A stretch of 64,000 nt of DNA from Tetzosporium hominis (GCF_002265435.1 NZ_NOKQ01000134.1:62001-126000), one strand, 5' to 3'. Counted from the stretch's first letter, positions 50,709 through 59,508 are shown. Numbers and translations are program-made. Notes: generated by a model not told the origin, from the letters alone.

Positions 50709-52520
50709 ATGGCAGAATCAAAAGTTTTCACAAGACAAGACGTTCCAGTTGAAAAAACATGGAAGCTTGAAGACATCTTTGCATCAAATGAAGCATGGGA
50801 AGCGGAACTAGCAGAAGTGACCGCTCTCACTGAACGCGCAGGAGACTACCAAGGAACGTTGAATCAGGGAGCCGATCGTTTGTTTGAAGCGCTTTCGTTC
50901 CGTGATGAACTATCTAAACGACTTCAGATTCTTTATACGTATGCACATATGCGTCATGATGAAGACACAGCAAACAACACGTATCAGGCCATGGAGAGCC
51001 GTATTAAGTCTCTTTATGTGAAAGCGTCTACTGCTTTATCATACTTTATTCCTGAATTACTCGAACTATCTTCTGAACAAGTGGATAGCTATTTACAAGA
51101 AAACAAAGATTTACAACTGTACCGTCAACTTTTAGATGAAATTTCAAAGCAACGTCCGCATGTTCTTTCTAAAGAACAAGAAGAACTTGTCTCAAAGTTT
51201 GCGGAAGTATCAAGTGCACCTGCGAATATTTTCGGTAACTTGAATAATGCAGACCTTGAATTCCCAAAAATTAAAGATGAGAACGGGGAAGAAGTTCAAC
51301 TGACCCATGGTCGCTACATTCGCTTCCTAGAGAGCAAAGACCGTCGTGTACGAGAAGATGCGTTTAAAGCGATGTACAGTACATTTGGGCAATTCAAAAA
51401 CACATTTGCTGCCATCTTATCTGGAAATGTAAAAGGCGACAATGTTCAAGCCGCTATCCGTAACTATCCAAATGCACGTGCTGCAGCTATGGCGAGCAAT
51501 CATATTCCTGAAGAAGTCTATGACAACTTAGTTTCTACTATCAACAACAATGTCCATTTATTGCATCGCTACGTTAAGCTACGCAAGCAAGTGATGGGTC
51601 TTGATGAGCTTCATATGTATGATTTATTTGCACCATTAGTAAAAGAAGTAGATATGGAATATACGTATGAAGAAGCAGCACAGACGATGGTAGATAGCTT
51701 TGCTCCTTTAGGGCAAGATTACGTGAATACAGTGAAAAAAGGCTTAGAAGATCGCTGGGTGGATGTAGAAGAAACAAAAGGGAAGCGCTCAGGTGCATAT
51801 TCTTCAGGATCTTATGGCACAAATCCATACATCTTGATGAACTGGCAAAACAATGTCAACAACTTGTTCACACTGGCGCACGAATTTGGGCACAGTATGC
51901 ATAGTTACTACTCACGTACGACTCAGCCATTCGTTTACGGAGATTACTCAATCTTTGTTGCAGAAGTTGCATCTACAACAAATGAAGCTCTTTTAAACGA
52001 CCATTTATTAAAAACAATCGATGATCCGAAGAAAAAGATTTACTTATTAAACCACTGGTTAGAAGGATTCCGAGGAACTATCTTCCGTCAAACAATGTTT
52101 GCCGAGTTTGAGCATTTGATCCATGAGCTTGACCAACAAGGCGTTCCGTTAACTGCTGAAAAATTGACAGAAGAGTATTATGCATTGAATAAAAAATATT
52201 TTGGGGAAGATATGGTGATAGATGAAGAAATCGGCCTAGAATGGGCACGTATTCCACACTTCTACTACAATTATTATGTATACCAGTACGCTACGGGCCT
52301 AAGTGCAGCGACAGCGCTTAGCAAACAGATTTTAGAAGAAGGACAACCTGCTGTAGACCGTTATATCAATAACTTCTTAAAAGCAGGTTCATCTGATTAT
52401 CCAATTGAAGTTTTAAAAGCTGCAGGTGTCGATATGACAAGTGCTAAGGCAATTGAAGAAGCTTGCCAAGTGTTTGATGAAAAGCTTACAGAATTAGAAA
52501 ATTTACTTGCACAGCAGTAA
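50709..52520 (+). CDS. pepF: oligoendopeptidase F
   Basis: Cytosolic M3B zinc metallopeptidase that degrades peptides of about 7-17 residues. 603 residues with the zinc motif HEFGH at 391-395 and an N-terminal helical lid domain. ATG with AAAGGAGG. Functionally linked to peptide import by Opp. Convergent with spxH across the roxS locus. Confidence 0.96.
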   Translation: MAESKVFTRQDVPVEKTWKLEDIFASNEAWEAELAEVTALTERAGDYQGTLNQGADRLFEALSFRDELSKRLQILYTYAHMRHDEDTANNTYQAMESRIKSLYVKASTALSYFIPELLELSSEQVDSYLQENKDLQLYRQLLDEISKQRPHVLSKEQEELVSKFAEVSSAPANIFGNLNNADLEFPKIKDENGEEVQLTHGRYIRFLESKDRRVREDAFKAMYSTFGQFKNTFAAILSGNVKGDNVQAAIRNYPNARAAAMASNHIPEEVYDNLVSTINNNVHLLHRYVKLRKQVMGLDELHMYDLFAPLVKEVDMEYTYEEAAQTMVDSFAPLGQDYVNTVKKGLEDRWVDVEETKGKRSGAYSSGSYGTNPYILMNWQNNVNNLFTLAHEFGHSMHSYYSRTTQPFVYGDYSIFVAEVASTTNEALLNDHLLKTIDDPKKKIYLLNHWLEGFRGTIFRQTMFAEFEHLIHELDQQGVPLTAEKLTEEYYALNKKYFGEDMVIDEEIGLEWARIPHFYYNYYVYQYATGLSAATALSKQILEEGQPAVDRYINNFLKAGSSDYPIEVLKAAGVDMTSAKAIEEACQVFDEKLTELENLLAQQ

Positions 52521-52528
52521 AAAGAGAG

Positions 52529-52551
52529 CCCTTTCGTTAAGAAAGGGTTTT
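52529..52551 (+). terminator. terminator of pepF
   Basis: CCCTTTC pairs with GAAAGGG around GTTAA, then T4 and a T-rich stretch. Confidence 0.75.
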
Positions 52552-52587
52552 CATTTTGACGAAATTGTGAAAAGAGATTCACATCGA

Positions 52588-52616
52588 TTGAAATGTACGG
52601 ACAACCATGATAAATT
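52588..52616 (+). promoter_or_regulatory. promoter of roxS
   Basis: TTGAAA (52588-52593), a 17-base spacer, TAAATT (52611-52616), with the TG of an extended -10 at 52608-52609. Confidence 0.75.
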
Positions 52617-52621
52617 AAGGA

Positions 52622-52637
52622 TGTGAAATAATTCACA
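52622..52637 (+). promoter_or_regulatory. Rex-type operator at roxS
   Basis: TGTGAA-ATAA-TTCACA, a perfect inverted repeat of the Rex form TTGTGAA-N4-TTCACAA without the outermost bases. It covers the expected roxS start, as described for B. subtilis roxS, so NADH-dependent derepression is likely. The same bases would also fit an FNR/CRP-type TGTGA-N6-TCACA site. Confidence 0.82.
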
Positions 52638-52736
52638 TAAAACATACACCCCTTTGTTTAACGTGAACATTTCTCCCATCCCCTTTGTAAGTGAAAAAGA
52701 CCTTGTCAACGGTAGGTTGAACAAGGTCTTTTTCTT
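52623..52736 (+). ncRNA. roxS: small regulatory RNA RoxS/RsaE
   Basis: A promoter, operator and strong terminator enclose about 110 bases with no open frame. The sequence carries two C-rich single-stranded boxes that define RsaE/RoxS: ACCCCTTTGTTTAACGTGAA (52649-52668) and TTTCTCCCATCCCCTTTG (52671-52688). These boxes base-pair with Shine-Dalgarno regions of TCA-cycle and other redox mRNAs in S. aureus and B. subtilis. Location beside yjbH matches B. subtilis. The 5' end is estimated from the -10. Confidence 0.92.
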
Positions 52737-52738
52737 TT
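52694..52738. terminator. terminator of roxS, also of spxH-yjbI on the other strand
   Basis: AAAAAGACCTTGT (52694-52706) pairs with ACAAGGTCTTTTT (52721-52733), plus an inner CAAC/GTTG pair. A and T runs flank it, so it can act in both directions. Confidence 0.9.
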
Positions 52739-52743
52739 TGTAT

Positions 52744-53562
52744 TTACTTCAATGATTTCCACTTTGTAATACCACCAACTACAACACGATCAACTTCTCG
52801 TTGTAGGTACTTCTTTTTCATTTCATATTCAACTTGCTTTTCATGCATATTGTAATACATCGCAATCTCTTTAGAAGAAAGGGATGTGAAATGGTCCAAT
52901 AAAAATTCCACTTCTGGCGGTGCTTGTTTTTCTAGCGACTCGCCGAGCATTTCAGAAAGTACATGTTCATAAATTTCATACGAATAAGTGCCAGAGATTT
53001 TAATGCCTTCGTCTTCGATATTGCCACTGAAGAACACGATGGAAGGGAACTGATCGATTTCCATCTCACAAGATATAGATAGGTCACTTTGAAACGACTT
53101 TGCACATTCCTTTGACCGAATATCTTGCAGAAATTCTTTCACATCGATTGCAGAATCTTGTGCGATTCCTTTTAGAGTGGTTAAAGAATTAACATTTTGT
53201 CGGTACACAAAATAGGCTTCCTGTAAGTTAGATAAGAAGCGATTGGCTACTCGCTTCCCTTGAAACTCAGCTGCTTTTACAGCGATACTTGGCAAGACAG
53301 GGTGCTCAATTTCCATAATAGGTTGATCTGCTTGTACCGGAGCAGAGCACTGAGTGATAGTACCACTATTTAATTGAGAAACATTCGTGCTCAAAATCAC
53401 ACGAAGAGTGAAGTAATGACCATAATCGAGTTGTAAACGCTTCAATGTCATTTGGAAACGCCAGGAATCCGGGCACAAAGGATCGAGAAATGCATAAATT
53501 TCAAGCGGTCTAGTCGTACAAGCTGTAGACATTTGCTCGAAATCTGGCTGAGATTTTGTCAC
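52744..53562 (-). CDS. spxH: ClpXP adaptor SpxH (YjbH)
   Basis: DsbA-like adaptor that delivers Spx to ClpXP. 272 residues with EIYAFLDPLCPDSWRF: the thioredoxin-type motif reads CPDS (Cys30, Ser33), with no second cysteine. The C-terminal part (about 190-272) is helical and charged. It overlaps the upstream haemoglobin gene by 4 bases, as in B. subtilis yjbIH. Confidence 0.92.
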   Translation of the reverse strand: MTKSQPDFEQMSTACTTRPLEIYAFLDPLCPDSWRFQMTLKRLQLDYGHYFTLRVILSTNVSQLNSGTITQCSAPVQADQPIMEIEHPVLPSIAVKAAEFQGKRVANRFLSNLQEAYFVYRQNVNSLTTLKGIAQDSAIDVKEFLQDIRSKECAKSFQSDLSISCEMEIDQFPSIVFFSGNIEDEGIKISGTYSYEIYEHVLSEMLGESLEKQAPPEVEFLLDHFTSLSSKEIAMYYNMHEKQVEYEMKKKYLQREVDRVVVGGITKWKSLK

Positions 53563-53957
53563 AGCACATCCTCCTTATCGCTTGGTGTATTGACCATATG
53601 ATGTGCAGTTAACACAAGTCGTTTGTAATACTGGTCACGAAACGGACCTTCTAAGCCCACATCATCCATTGCTTGATGCATACAAGCAAGCCATGCTTCT
53701 GCTCGTTCTGGAGTGATAGGGAAAGGATTATGACGCATGCGCATCATCGGGTGTCCATGTTCTTCAGTATATAGATCAGGTCCTCCAAGATACTGGGTCA
53801 TAAATTGTTTTTGTTTGCGGGCTGTCTCAGTTAAATCGTCCGGGAATATGGGTTTCAGTAACGGATGTTGACCGACATATCCATAAAAAACATCAATGAG
53901 TTGAGACAATTTTTCAGCCCCAATTTGGTCATAGGGAAGTATCGGTTTGTGCGTCAT
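53559..53957 (-). CDS. yjbI: truncated haemoglobin, group II
   Basis: 132 residues of the trHbO type, with the B10 Tyr region LIDVFYGYV, GGPDLYTEEHGHPMMRMRH with the proximal His, and the ligand-side Trp in AEAWLACM. Implicated in oxygen/NO chemistry and in SpxH function. Minus strand, coupled to spxH (ATGA-type overlap). Confidence 0.95.
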   Translation of the reverse strand: MTHKPILPYDQIGAEKLSQLIDVFYGYVGQHPLLKPIFPDDLTETARKQKQFMTQYLGGPDLYTEEHGHPMMRMRHNPFPITPERAEAWLACMHQAMDDVGLEGPFRDQYYKRLVLTAHHMVNTPSDKEDVL

Positions 53958-54045
53958 AGTTGAAACTCCTTTTTTAATACTGTCTGTCTATTCTACCAAC
54001 CTACTAGTTATTTCTCAAATGATAGACACATCTGGGACTTGTTTC

Positions 54046-54591
54046 CTAGTGTTTACCTGATGTTTTCATACGAACTAATTTTTTCTCGGCGGGCCGGTAA
54101 GGAAGTTCGAATTCATGTAAAAAACTCTCAAATTCTTCTCTTCCTAGTCTCGAATCTGTCACTTCGAATTCGACCTCATAATCTTCGTGAAACTCATAAA
54201 TCGAGTGGTCCACCATGAGGACACCGCTCTTGTATGACCCCTCGCTCCGAACTGTCACTACAGTTCCTATAGTTAGTAAGGGTTGAGAGAAAAGAGGATC
54301 TATGTAAGACAAATCTCGTGTCAGTAGAAACTGCTTATACTGCTCTGCCGTTAAACTCCAATTCCGTTCTTCTGTTTCATCTTGTGAAATGGGAGTTTTA
54401 ATGGTCAGTTCAAAATTACTGTTTTTCGTTCGAATTCGACACCCTTTTTTTTGCTGACTGAATTGATGATCAACAGTGTCTAGGTATTCGTTTTTCTGAC
54501 GATATGTTGTAAATGGAAAGGCATCAAGTATGCGCTTATATTCTTCTTTCGTAAGCATGGATTTAAATTCAATCTCGGTATGAATATCCAT
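54046..54591 (-). CDS. yjbK: CYTH-domain protein YjbK
   Basis: 181 residues. The family signature EIEFKSML lies at the N-terminus, with the alternating charged strands of a triphosphate-tunnel fold (CRIRTKNSNFELTIKTP, EVEFEVTDSRLG). A triphosphatase-like activity on small or RNA triphosphates is plausible; the substrate is not known. Divergent from yjbL. Confidence 0.92.
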   Translation of the reverse strand: MDIHTEIEFKSMLTKEEYKRILDAFPFTTYRQKNEYLDTVDHQFSQQKKGCRIRTKNSNFELTIKTPISQDETEERNWSLTAEQYKQFLLTRDLSYIDPLFSQPLLTIGTVVTVRSEGSYKSGVLMVDHSIYEFHEDYEVEFEVTDSRLGREEFESFLHEFELPYRPAEKKLVRMKTSGKH

Positions 54592-54675
54592 TCAATCACC
54601 TCTTATTCCCATTATACCGCTTGTTTCAAAGAGTGTGCTAAAATAAGCCTATAGCCAGTAGAAAGGGTGTTGATT

Positions 54676-55056
54676 TTGCAAACACTAGATGTTGTAGCTT
54701 TTATTCATGAAGAATCTAAATGGACGGTAACAACTGCTGGATTAGAGTCTTCTATGACGGCGTCAGGCCGTATGATAACCGATACAGATCGTATGAGTTT
54801 TGTGTACTTAGTAGAAGCTGGAGACCACTATATGTATCTACATTTCGATCACAAGGATTGGAAGGCGCTCAGCTCGATCTCTTTGAACCTGGCACCTGTT
54901 TTTTTGACGGACGGGACAATCACATTAGAATTAGTGAACTTTACAGAAGAATTGCTTTCTTTGCTTCACTCAATTGAAGGAAATGAGAACTACGGAAATC
55001 GTTTTGTTGAAGAGACGGAAACGATTTTTAAAGAGTTTTATGACACGCTGACGTAA
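54676..55056 (+). CDS. yjbL: UPF0738-type protein YjbL
   Basis: 126 residues from TTG 54676. Soluble, no clear motif, function unknown. The start is uncertain: GAAAGGGTG sits over a GTG at 54667, which makes the TTG at 54676 (MQTLDVVAFIHEES) the better-spaced choice. A TGCTAAAAT extended -10 lies about 30 bases upstream (54637-54645). Heads a same-strand run yjbL-yjbM-yjbN-yjbO-mgtE. Confidence 0.8.
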   Translation: MQTLDVVAFIHEESKWTVTTAGLESSMTASGRMITDTDRMSFVYLVEAGDHYMYLHFDHKDWKALSSISLNLAPVFLTDGTITLELVNFTEELLSLLHSIEGNENYGNRFVEETETIFKEFYDTLT

Positions 55057-55074
55057 CGAAAGTAGGTGACAGTG

Positions 55075-55746
55075 ATGGGACAGTGGGAGCAATTTTTAGA
55101 TCCCTATAAGCAGGCAGTTAATGAGCTTAAGGTGAAGTTGAAAGGTATTCGCACACACTATACTGTTCATAACGCAACGTCTCCAATAGAGTTTGTGACA
55201 GGAAGATTGAAGCCTTTAGCCAGTATCTATGACAAAACACTTGAAAAGCGTATTCCTTTCGTACCATCAGAACAGCTAGCAGCAGAAATTCCTGATATTG
55301 CGGGTGTTCGATTGATGTGCCAGTTTGTCGATGATATTGAATCCGTTGTCGAGTTGATTCGCAATCGGCACGACATGCGTGTGGTAGAAGAACGCGATTA
55401 CATTTCAAATAAAAAGCAGAGCGGCTATAGGTCTTATCATCTGATTGTTGAATATCCTGTGCAGACCATTCACGGAGAACAAAAGATTTTAGCGGAAATT
55501 CAGATCCGCACGCTTGCTATGAACTTTTGGGCTTCTATTGAGCATTCATTGAATTACAAATACAAAGGGGACTTCCCTGAAAATATAAAGACTCGATTGC
55601 AGTCTGCAGCAGAGGCGGCATTTCGATTGGATGAAGAAATGTCGTTGATTCGCAATGAAATTCAAGAAGCACAAGTGTATTTTACAGAGTTTAAAGAGCA
55701 ATCCACACCCGGCTGGAAGGATCGCCAAAAGGAGGAGTCAGAATGA
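55075..55746 (+). CDS. sasB: small alarmone synthetase (RelQ/SasB, YjbM)
   Basis: Makes (p)ppGpp from GTP/GDP and ATP without a hydrolase domain; the family is a tetramer stimulated by pppGpp. 223 residues: the substrate segment [14 protein letters not shown], the catalytic D in [13 protein letters not shown], the synthetase motif [11 protein letters not shown], and the Glu/Gln strand [15 protein letters not shown] 55075 has AGGTGA upstream. 4-base overlap with NAD kinase. Confidence 0.95.
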   Translation: MGQWEQFLDPYKQAVNELKVKLKGIRTHYTVHNATSPIEFVTGRLKPLASIYDKTLEKRIPFVPSEQLAAEIPDIAGVRLMCQFVDDIESVVELIRNRHDMRVVEERDYISNKKQSGYRSYHLIVEYPVQTIHGEQKILAEIQIRTLAMNFWASIEHSLNYKYKGDFPENIKTRLQSAAEAAFRLDEEMSLIRNEIQEAQVYFTEFKEQSTPGWKDRQKEESE

Positions 55747-56549
55747 AATTTGCTATCCAATCAAGAGGCGATGCCGTGTCAAATGAATTAAAAGACACAG
55801 CCATGCGATATCTTCGAAGCTTTGATTTAGCATATGATGAGCAGCACCCGGATATCGTTTTATCGATTGGTGGAGACGGAACACTTTTACATGCCTTTCA
55901 TAAATACCGTTCCAGTTCTTCACAAGTGGCATTTGTAGGACTTCATACAGGGCATTTAGGATTTTATGCAGATTGGAAACCTCACGAAATCGAAAAATTA
56001 GTGATCAGTATTGCAAAAGAAGAGTTCAAATTTATTGAGTACCCCCTTTTAGAAGTGACTGTGGACTACCAATCTAGTGAAGACCCTGCTACCTATTTAG
56101 CATTGAATGAATCCACTGTGAAATCACCAGACGTGACATTAGTGATGGACGTTTTCTTAAATGAGATGCACTTTGAGACATTTCGGGGGGATGGTCTTTG
56201 TATGTCTACACCTTCAGGTTCTACGGCATATAATAAGGCCCTAGGAGGCGCAATTGTGCATCCTTCACTTGAAGCCATCCAACTATCAGAAATCGCCTCT
56301 ATCAACAATCGTGTGTTCAGAACAGTCGGTTCACCGCTCGTTTTACCAAAACACCATACTTGTACATTAAAACCTGTCAAAGCAGTAGATTTCATGGTGA
56401 CTGTTGACCACCTGCAACTGCTACATAAAGATGTATCTTCAATTAGTTACCGTGTAGCCGAGGAAAAAGTCCGTTTTGCTAGATTCCGCCCATTCCCATT
56501 CTGGAAACGAGTTCATGACTCGTTTATTGATGCTGGCAGTGAAGACTAG
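55743..56549 (+). CDS. ppnKA: NAD kinase
   Basis: Phosphorylates NAD to NADP. 268 residues with the GGDGT motif ([13 protein letters not shown]) and the [14 protein letters not shown] segment. Four-base overlap with sasB (ATGA) and AAAGGAGG just before, so the two are coupled, as in B. subtilis yjbM-yjbN. Confidence 0.96.
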   Translation: MKFAIQSRGDAVSNELKDTAMRYLRSFDLAYDEQHPDIVLSIGGDGTLLHAFHKYRSSSSQVAFVGLHTGHLGFYADWKPHEIEKLVISIAKEEFKFIEYPLLEVTVDYQSSEDPATYLALNESTVKSPDVTLVMDVFLNEMHFETFRGDGLCMSTPSGSTAYNKALGGAIVHPSLEAIQLSEIASINNRVFRTVGSPLVLPKHHTCTLKPVKAVDFMVTVDHLQLLHKDVSSISYRVAEEKVRFARFRPFPFWKRVHDSFIDAGSED

Positions 56550-57441
56550 ATTTCGGCACCGATTTGTATTTTCAGAACCACAAGGGATTTTACGGGAAGC
56601 CATCAGGGAACAAGGTATCTCCAAACGGGCACTGACCGACATCAAATTTAAAGGCGGACAGTTACTGGTAAATGGTGAAGAAGAGACTGTTCGCAAAGTG
56701 CTTCTACAAGGAGATGTTGTAGAAATCATTTTTCCTGCTGAAGTGCGCAGTGAAGGACTGATACCCGTGTATGAGCATTTGGACATCGTCTACGAAGATG
56801 AGCATCTACTCGTAATCAATAAACCGAATGATTTGCCATCCATTCCGTCTCGAGATCATCCTAAAGATTCCTTAGCTAATCGTGTGGCGGGCTACTTTGA
56901 AGCTGAAAATCTAGAAACGACAGTTCATATGGTGACGAGGCTAGATAGGGAGACCTCCGGGCTTGTGTTACTTGCGAAACATCGCCATGCGCATCACTTA
57001 TTGAGTGAGCAAATGAGGGAAGGGCAGATTACGAAATCGTATCGAGCAATTGTAGAAGGAGAACTTCCTGCGACAGAAAGTATCATTGAAGCACCGATTG
57101 GCCGGGTCAATACGTCGATCATCGAACGGTGCATCGATCCTTTCGGGAAATATGCAAAAACCGGTTATCGTTCTATTGATCGGTGGATAGTTCAAGGGAG
57201 AATCCATCACTTAGTAGATGTGACACTCTACACAGGACGTACACATCAAATCCGTGTCCATATGGCTTCTATAGGATGCCCACTGGCCGGAGATGATTTA
57301 TACGGAGGTCACACGGACTTCATGGAAAGACAAGCCTTGCATGCGGCTCGTCTGGAACTGATCCATCCATTTGATAAGCAGCCCCTCACTTTTGAAAGTC
57401 GTCTCCCTGACGATTTTCTTTTGTTACTTGAAAGGAGGTAA
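56515..57441 (+). CDS. yjbO: RluA/RluD-type 23S rRNA pseudouridine synthase (YjbO)
   Basis: 308 residues from ATG 56515. An N-terminal S4-like RNA-binding part (about 20-80) is followed by the catalytic domain with [15 protein letters not shown] (catalytic Asp) and the C-terminal [20 protein letters not shown]. The start lies inside the end of the NAD kinase gene and could also be ATG 56530. The exact target uridine is unknown. Confidence 0.9.
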   Translation: MTRLLMLAVKTRFRHRFVFSEPQGILREAIREQGISKRALTDIKFKGGQLLVNGEEETVRKVLLQGDVVEIIFPAEVRSEGLIPVYEHLDIVYEDEHLLVINKPNDLPSIPSRDHPKDSLANRVAGYFEAENLETTVHMVTRLDRETSGLVLLAKHRHAHHLLSEQMREGQITKSYRAIVEGELPATESIIEAPIGRVNTSIIERCIDPFGKYAKTGYRSIDRWIVQGRIHHLVDVTLYTGRTHQIRVHMASIGCPLAGDDLYGGHTDFMERQALHAARLELIHPFDKQPLTFESRLPDDFLLLLERR

Positions 57442-57446
57442 CCTCC
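57431..57446 (+). promoter_or_regulatory. mgtE ribosome site inside a short hairpin
   Basis: AAAGGAGG is directly followed by TAA and CCTCC, then ATG. GGAGG (57434-57438) and CCTCC (57442-57446) can pair around a TAA loop, which would hide the ribosome site. The loop TAA also includes the end of the yjbO stop. Confidence 0.5.
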
Positions 57447-58811
57447 ATGAATGAAGAAAAAAATGAATTGCTTCAACAAGAAATTCGGTTACTTTCGTAT
57501 CTTGAAGAGGATCAGATAGATCTGTTCCGCGATGAATTTATGGGGTTGCACCCTTACGATCAATCGGTCTTCTTTGACAAAGTCGATTCTGCTACAAGAA
57601 AACGGATCTTTCATTACTTGTCACCAGAAGAAGTAGCCGAAATTTTTGAAGCCAACAATTTTGATGATGAAGATTACCAAGAACTATTAGAAGAAATGGA
57701 ACCCTCTTATGCAGCTGACATGCTTTCTCATATGTATGCAGATAATGCTGTTGACGTTTTAAATGAGCTCGACAAGGATCAAGTCGTCAGTTATTTGAGC
57801 ATGATGGACGAGGAGTCCGCTCAAGAAATTAAAGACTTGCTGCATTATGAAGAATACACTGCGGGCTCCATCATGACGACGGAGTATGTAGCTATTCCAG
57901 AATCCTCGACCGTGCGTTCGGCAATGAATATTCTTCGCAAAGAAGCACCAGGAGCGGAAACGATCTACTACCTATTTGTTGTAAACGATGACCACTTTTT
58001 AACTGGGGTTATTTCCCTCCGGGATTTGATTATTGCGGACGAAGACACACTGATTCGAGACATCATGAATGAACGCGTCGTGAGCGTCCTTGTTTCAGAA
58101 GACCAGGAAGAAGTCGCGAGAATGATGAAAGATTATGATTTTCTGGCATTGCCGGTTATCGATCACCGCGGTTATTTACTTGGGATTATCACAGTCGATG
58201 ATATCATCGATGTTCTAGATGAAGAAGCGTCGGATGACTACTCAAAACTTGCGGCCGTATCGGATATGGATACGTTTGACCGTAATCCATTGCAAGCTGC
58301 CAAGAAGCGTTTGCCCTGGCTCTTGATTCTTTTATTCCTCGGAATGATTACAGCCAACATTATTGGTGTGTTTGAAGAGACACTCGATCAAGTTGCACTG
58401 CTTGCCGTATTTATCCCGTTGATAGCTGGAATGGCAGGGAATAGTGGGACACAAGCTCTAGCTGTAGCTGTTCGTGGTATTGCTACGGGAGACATTGAAG
58501 AAGAGTCCAAGATGAAGCTATTGATTCGAGAGGCGGGTACAGGACTGATTACGGGAATCATCAGTGGCGTCGTGGTAGTATTCCTAGTGTATTTCTGGAA
58601 AGGTGATATTTTAATAGGCTTGCTCGTCGGAGCTGCCATCTCATCTTCAATTCTAGTAGCCACCATTGCAGGATCGTTTATACCACTTCTGATTCACCGA
58701 ATGAAGATTGATCCGGCAGTTGCTTCTGGACCCTTTATAACGACTATCAATGACATTATCAGTATCTTGATCTATTTGGGTCTTGCGACAACTTTTATCT
58801 CAGGACTGTAA
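57447..58811 (+). CDS. mgtE: magnesium transporter MgtE
   Basis: 454 residues: an acidic N domain (about 20-130), paired CBS domains (about 135-260) that sense cytosolic Mg, a plug helix, and five TM segments (about 285-454) with the selectivity region GMAGNSGTQALAVAVRG. Dimeric channel-type importer. Start ATG within a possible sequestering hairpin. Last gene of the yjbL-mgtE run. Confidence 0.96.
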   Translation: MNEEKNELLQQEIRLLSYLEEDQIDLFRDEFMGLHPYDQSVFFDKVDSATRKRIFHYLSPEEVAEIFEANNFDDEDYQELLEEMEPSYAADMLSHMYADNAVDVLNELDKDQVVSYLSMMDEESAQEIKDLLHYEEYTAGSIMTTEYVAIPESSTVRSAMNILRKEAPGAETIYYLFVVNDDHFLTGVISLRDLIIADEDTLIRDIMNERVVSVLVSEDQEEVARMMKDYDFLALPVIDHRGYLLGIITVDDIIDVLDEEASDDYSKLAAVSDMDTFDRNPLQAAKKRLPWLLILLFLGMITANIIGVFEETLDQVALLAVFIPLIAGMAGNSGTQALAVAVRGIATGDIEEESKMKLLIREAGTGLITGIISGVVVVFLVYFWKGDILIGLLVGAAISSSILVATIAGSFIPLLIHRMKIDPAVASGPFITTINDIISILIYLGLATTFISGL

Positions 58812-58847
58812 AAAGGACACTTCACATGATGTGAAGTGCCTTTTTTT
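58811..58847. terminator. terminator between mgtE and cotZ
   Basis: CACTTCACA (58818-58826) pairs with TGTGAAGTG (58830-58838), with flanking A and T runs (T7 on plus), so it serves both converging genes. Confidence 0.9.
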
Positions 58848-59361
58848 AGTTGCAGACATCCAGGAACACGTCTGCTACGCAGAGAATTCCACAGAAGCAA
58901 TGTAAGTCAACCGTAATACAAGTACCTGTCAATTCAAAGTTGCGTACTTTACAAAGTTTGCGCAAGTTAATGCCGGTTCCATATTCATTGAGTAAATCAA
59001 CTTCTTGACGCTGAGCATTTAATGGTTTTAACACAGTTAATGTCACGCAGCAGTCATCAACAAACTCATTTACACGGAAATATACGGATACACAGTCACA
59101 GTCAGGTGTGTCTTCATCTACAAATGTAGAGAAGAACGGAGTACCGTTTTTAGTTAATAAAGAGAATACACGTGTATCTGCCTGGTTTCGTGATGGACTT
59201 ACAAGTCCACCCAGTGGCTCTAAAAAGCAATTGTATGCACATGGATTGCAATCATTGTTAGTAGCAGCATCTTGAATACGTTTGATTTCGCGAACTACTT
59301 CACATACACAATGGCCTGTGGGAGCAACGCCTACTCCTTCAGAACAATTTGAACAACTCAT
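58846..59361 (-). CDS. cotZ: CotY/CotZ-type spore coat protein
   Basis: 171 residues with 17 cysteines, including CVCEVVREIKRIQDA, CDCVSVYFRVN and a C-terminal CFCGILC. This is the Cys-rich crust/exosporium protein family that assembles by disulfides on the spore surface. GGAGGTGAG precedes the ATG and a SigK-type promoter lies 20 bases further upstream. Its presence is the main evidence that the organism sporulates. Only one cot gene is seen, unlike the cotVWXYZ cluster of B. subtilis. Confidence 0.92.
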   Translation of the reverse strand: MSCSNCSEGVGVAPTGHCVCEVVREIKRIQDAATNNDCNPCAYNCFLEPLGGLVSPSRNQADTRVFSLLTKNGTPFFSTFVDEDTPDCDCVSVYFRVNEFVDDCCVTLTVLKPLNAQRQEVDLLNEYGTGINLRKLCKVRNFELTGTCITVDLHCFCGILCVADVFLDVCN

Positions 59362-59376
59362 TTTCTCACCTCCTTA

Positions 59377-59508
59377 GTGCTAACATATGCGCTTCACAAA
59401 AAACGGTTAGGGCATATTTCGCAGCACACAGAAGACGAGTTGACGAAGTCGATTCTTTCTAGCGGAAAGGGCCTTACTATTGAACACATTGAGCAGTTGC
59501 TCAAATAA
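59377..59508 (+). other. doubtful 43-codon open frame antisense to the cotZ promoter
   Basis: From GTG 59377 the plus strand is open to TAA 59506-59508 and ends in the peptide SSGKGLTIEHIEQLLK, just before a good terminator. No ribosome site precedes the GTG, and the frame crosses the cotZ promoter. It may be the remnant of a gene tail or a chance frame. Low support. Confidence 0.2.
59381..59407 (-). promoter_or_regulatory. SigK-type promoter of cotZ
   Basis: On the minus strand AC (59407-59406), a 16-base spacer and CATATGTTA (59389-59381) fit the SigK pattern AC-N16-CATANNNTA. This agrees with late mother-cell expression of coat genes. Confidence 0.7.

Noticed and set aside
52622-52637. 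FNR/CRP-type site reading of TGTGA-N6-TCACA
   Set aside because: The same bases fit the Rex pattern, and roxS is a known Rex target; Rex was preferred, although FNR cannot be excluded from sequence alone.
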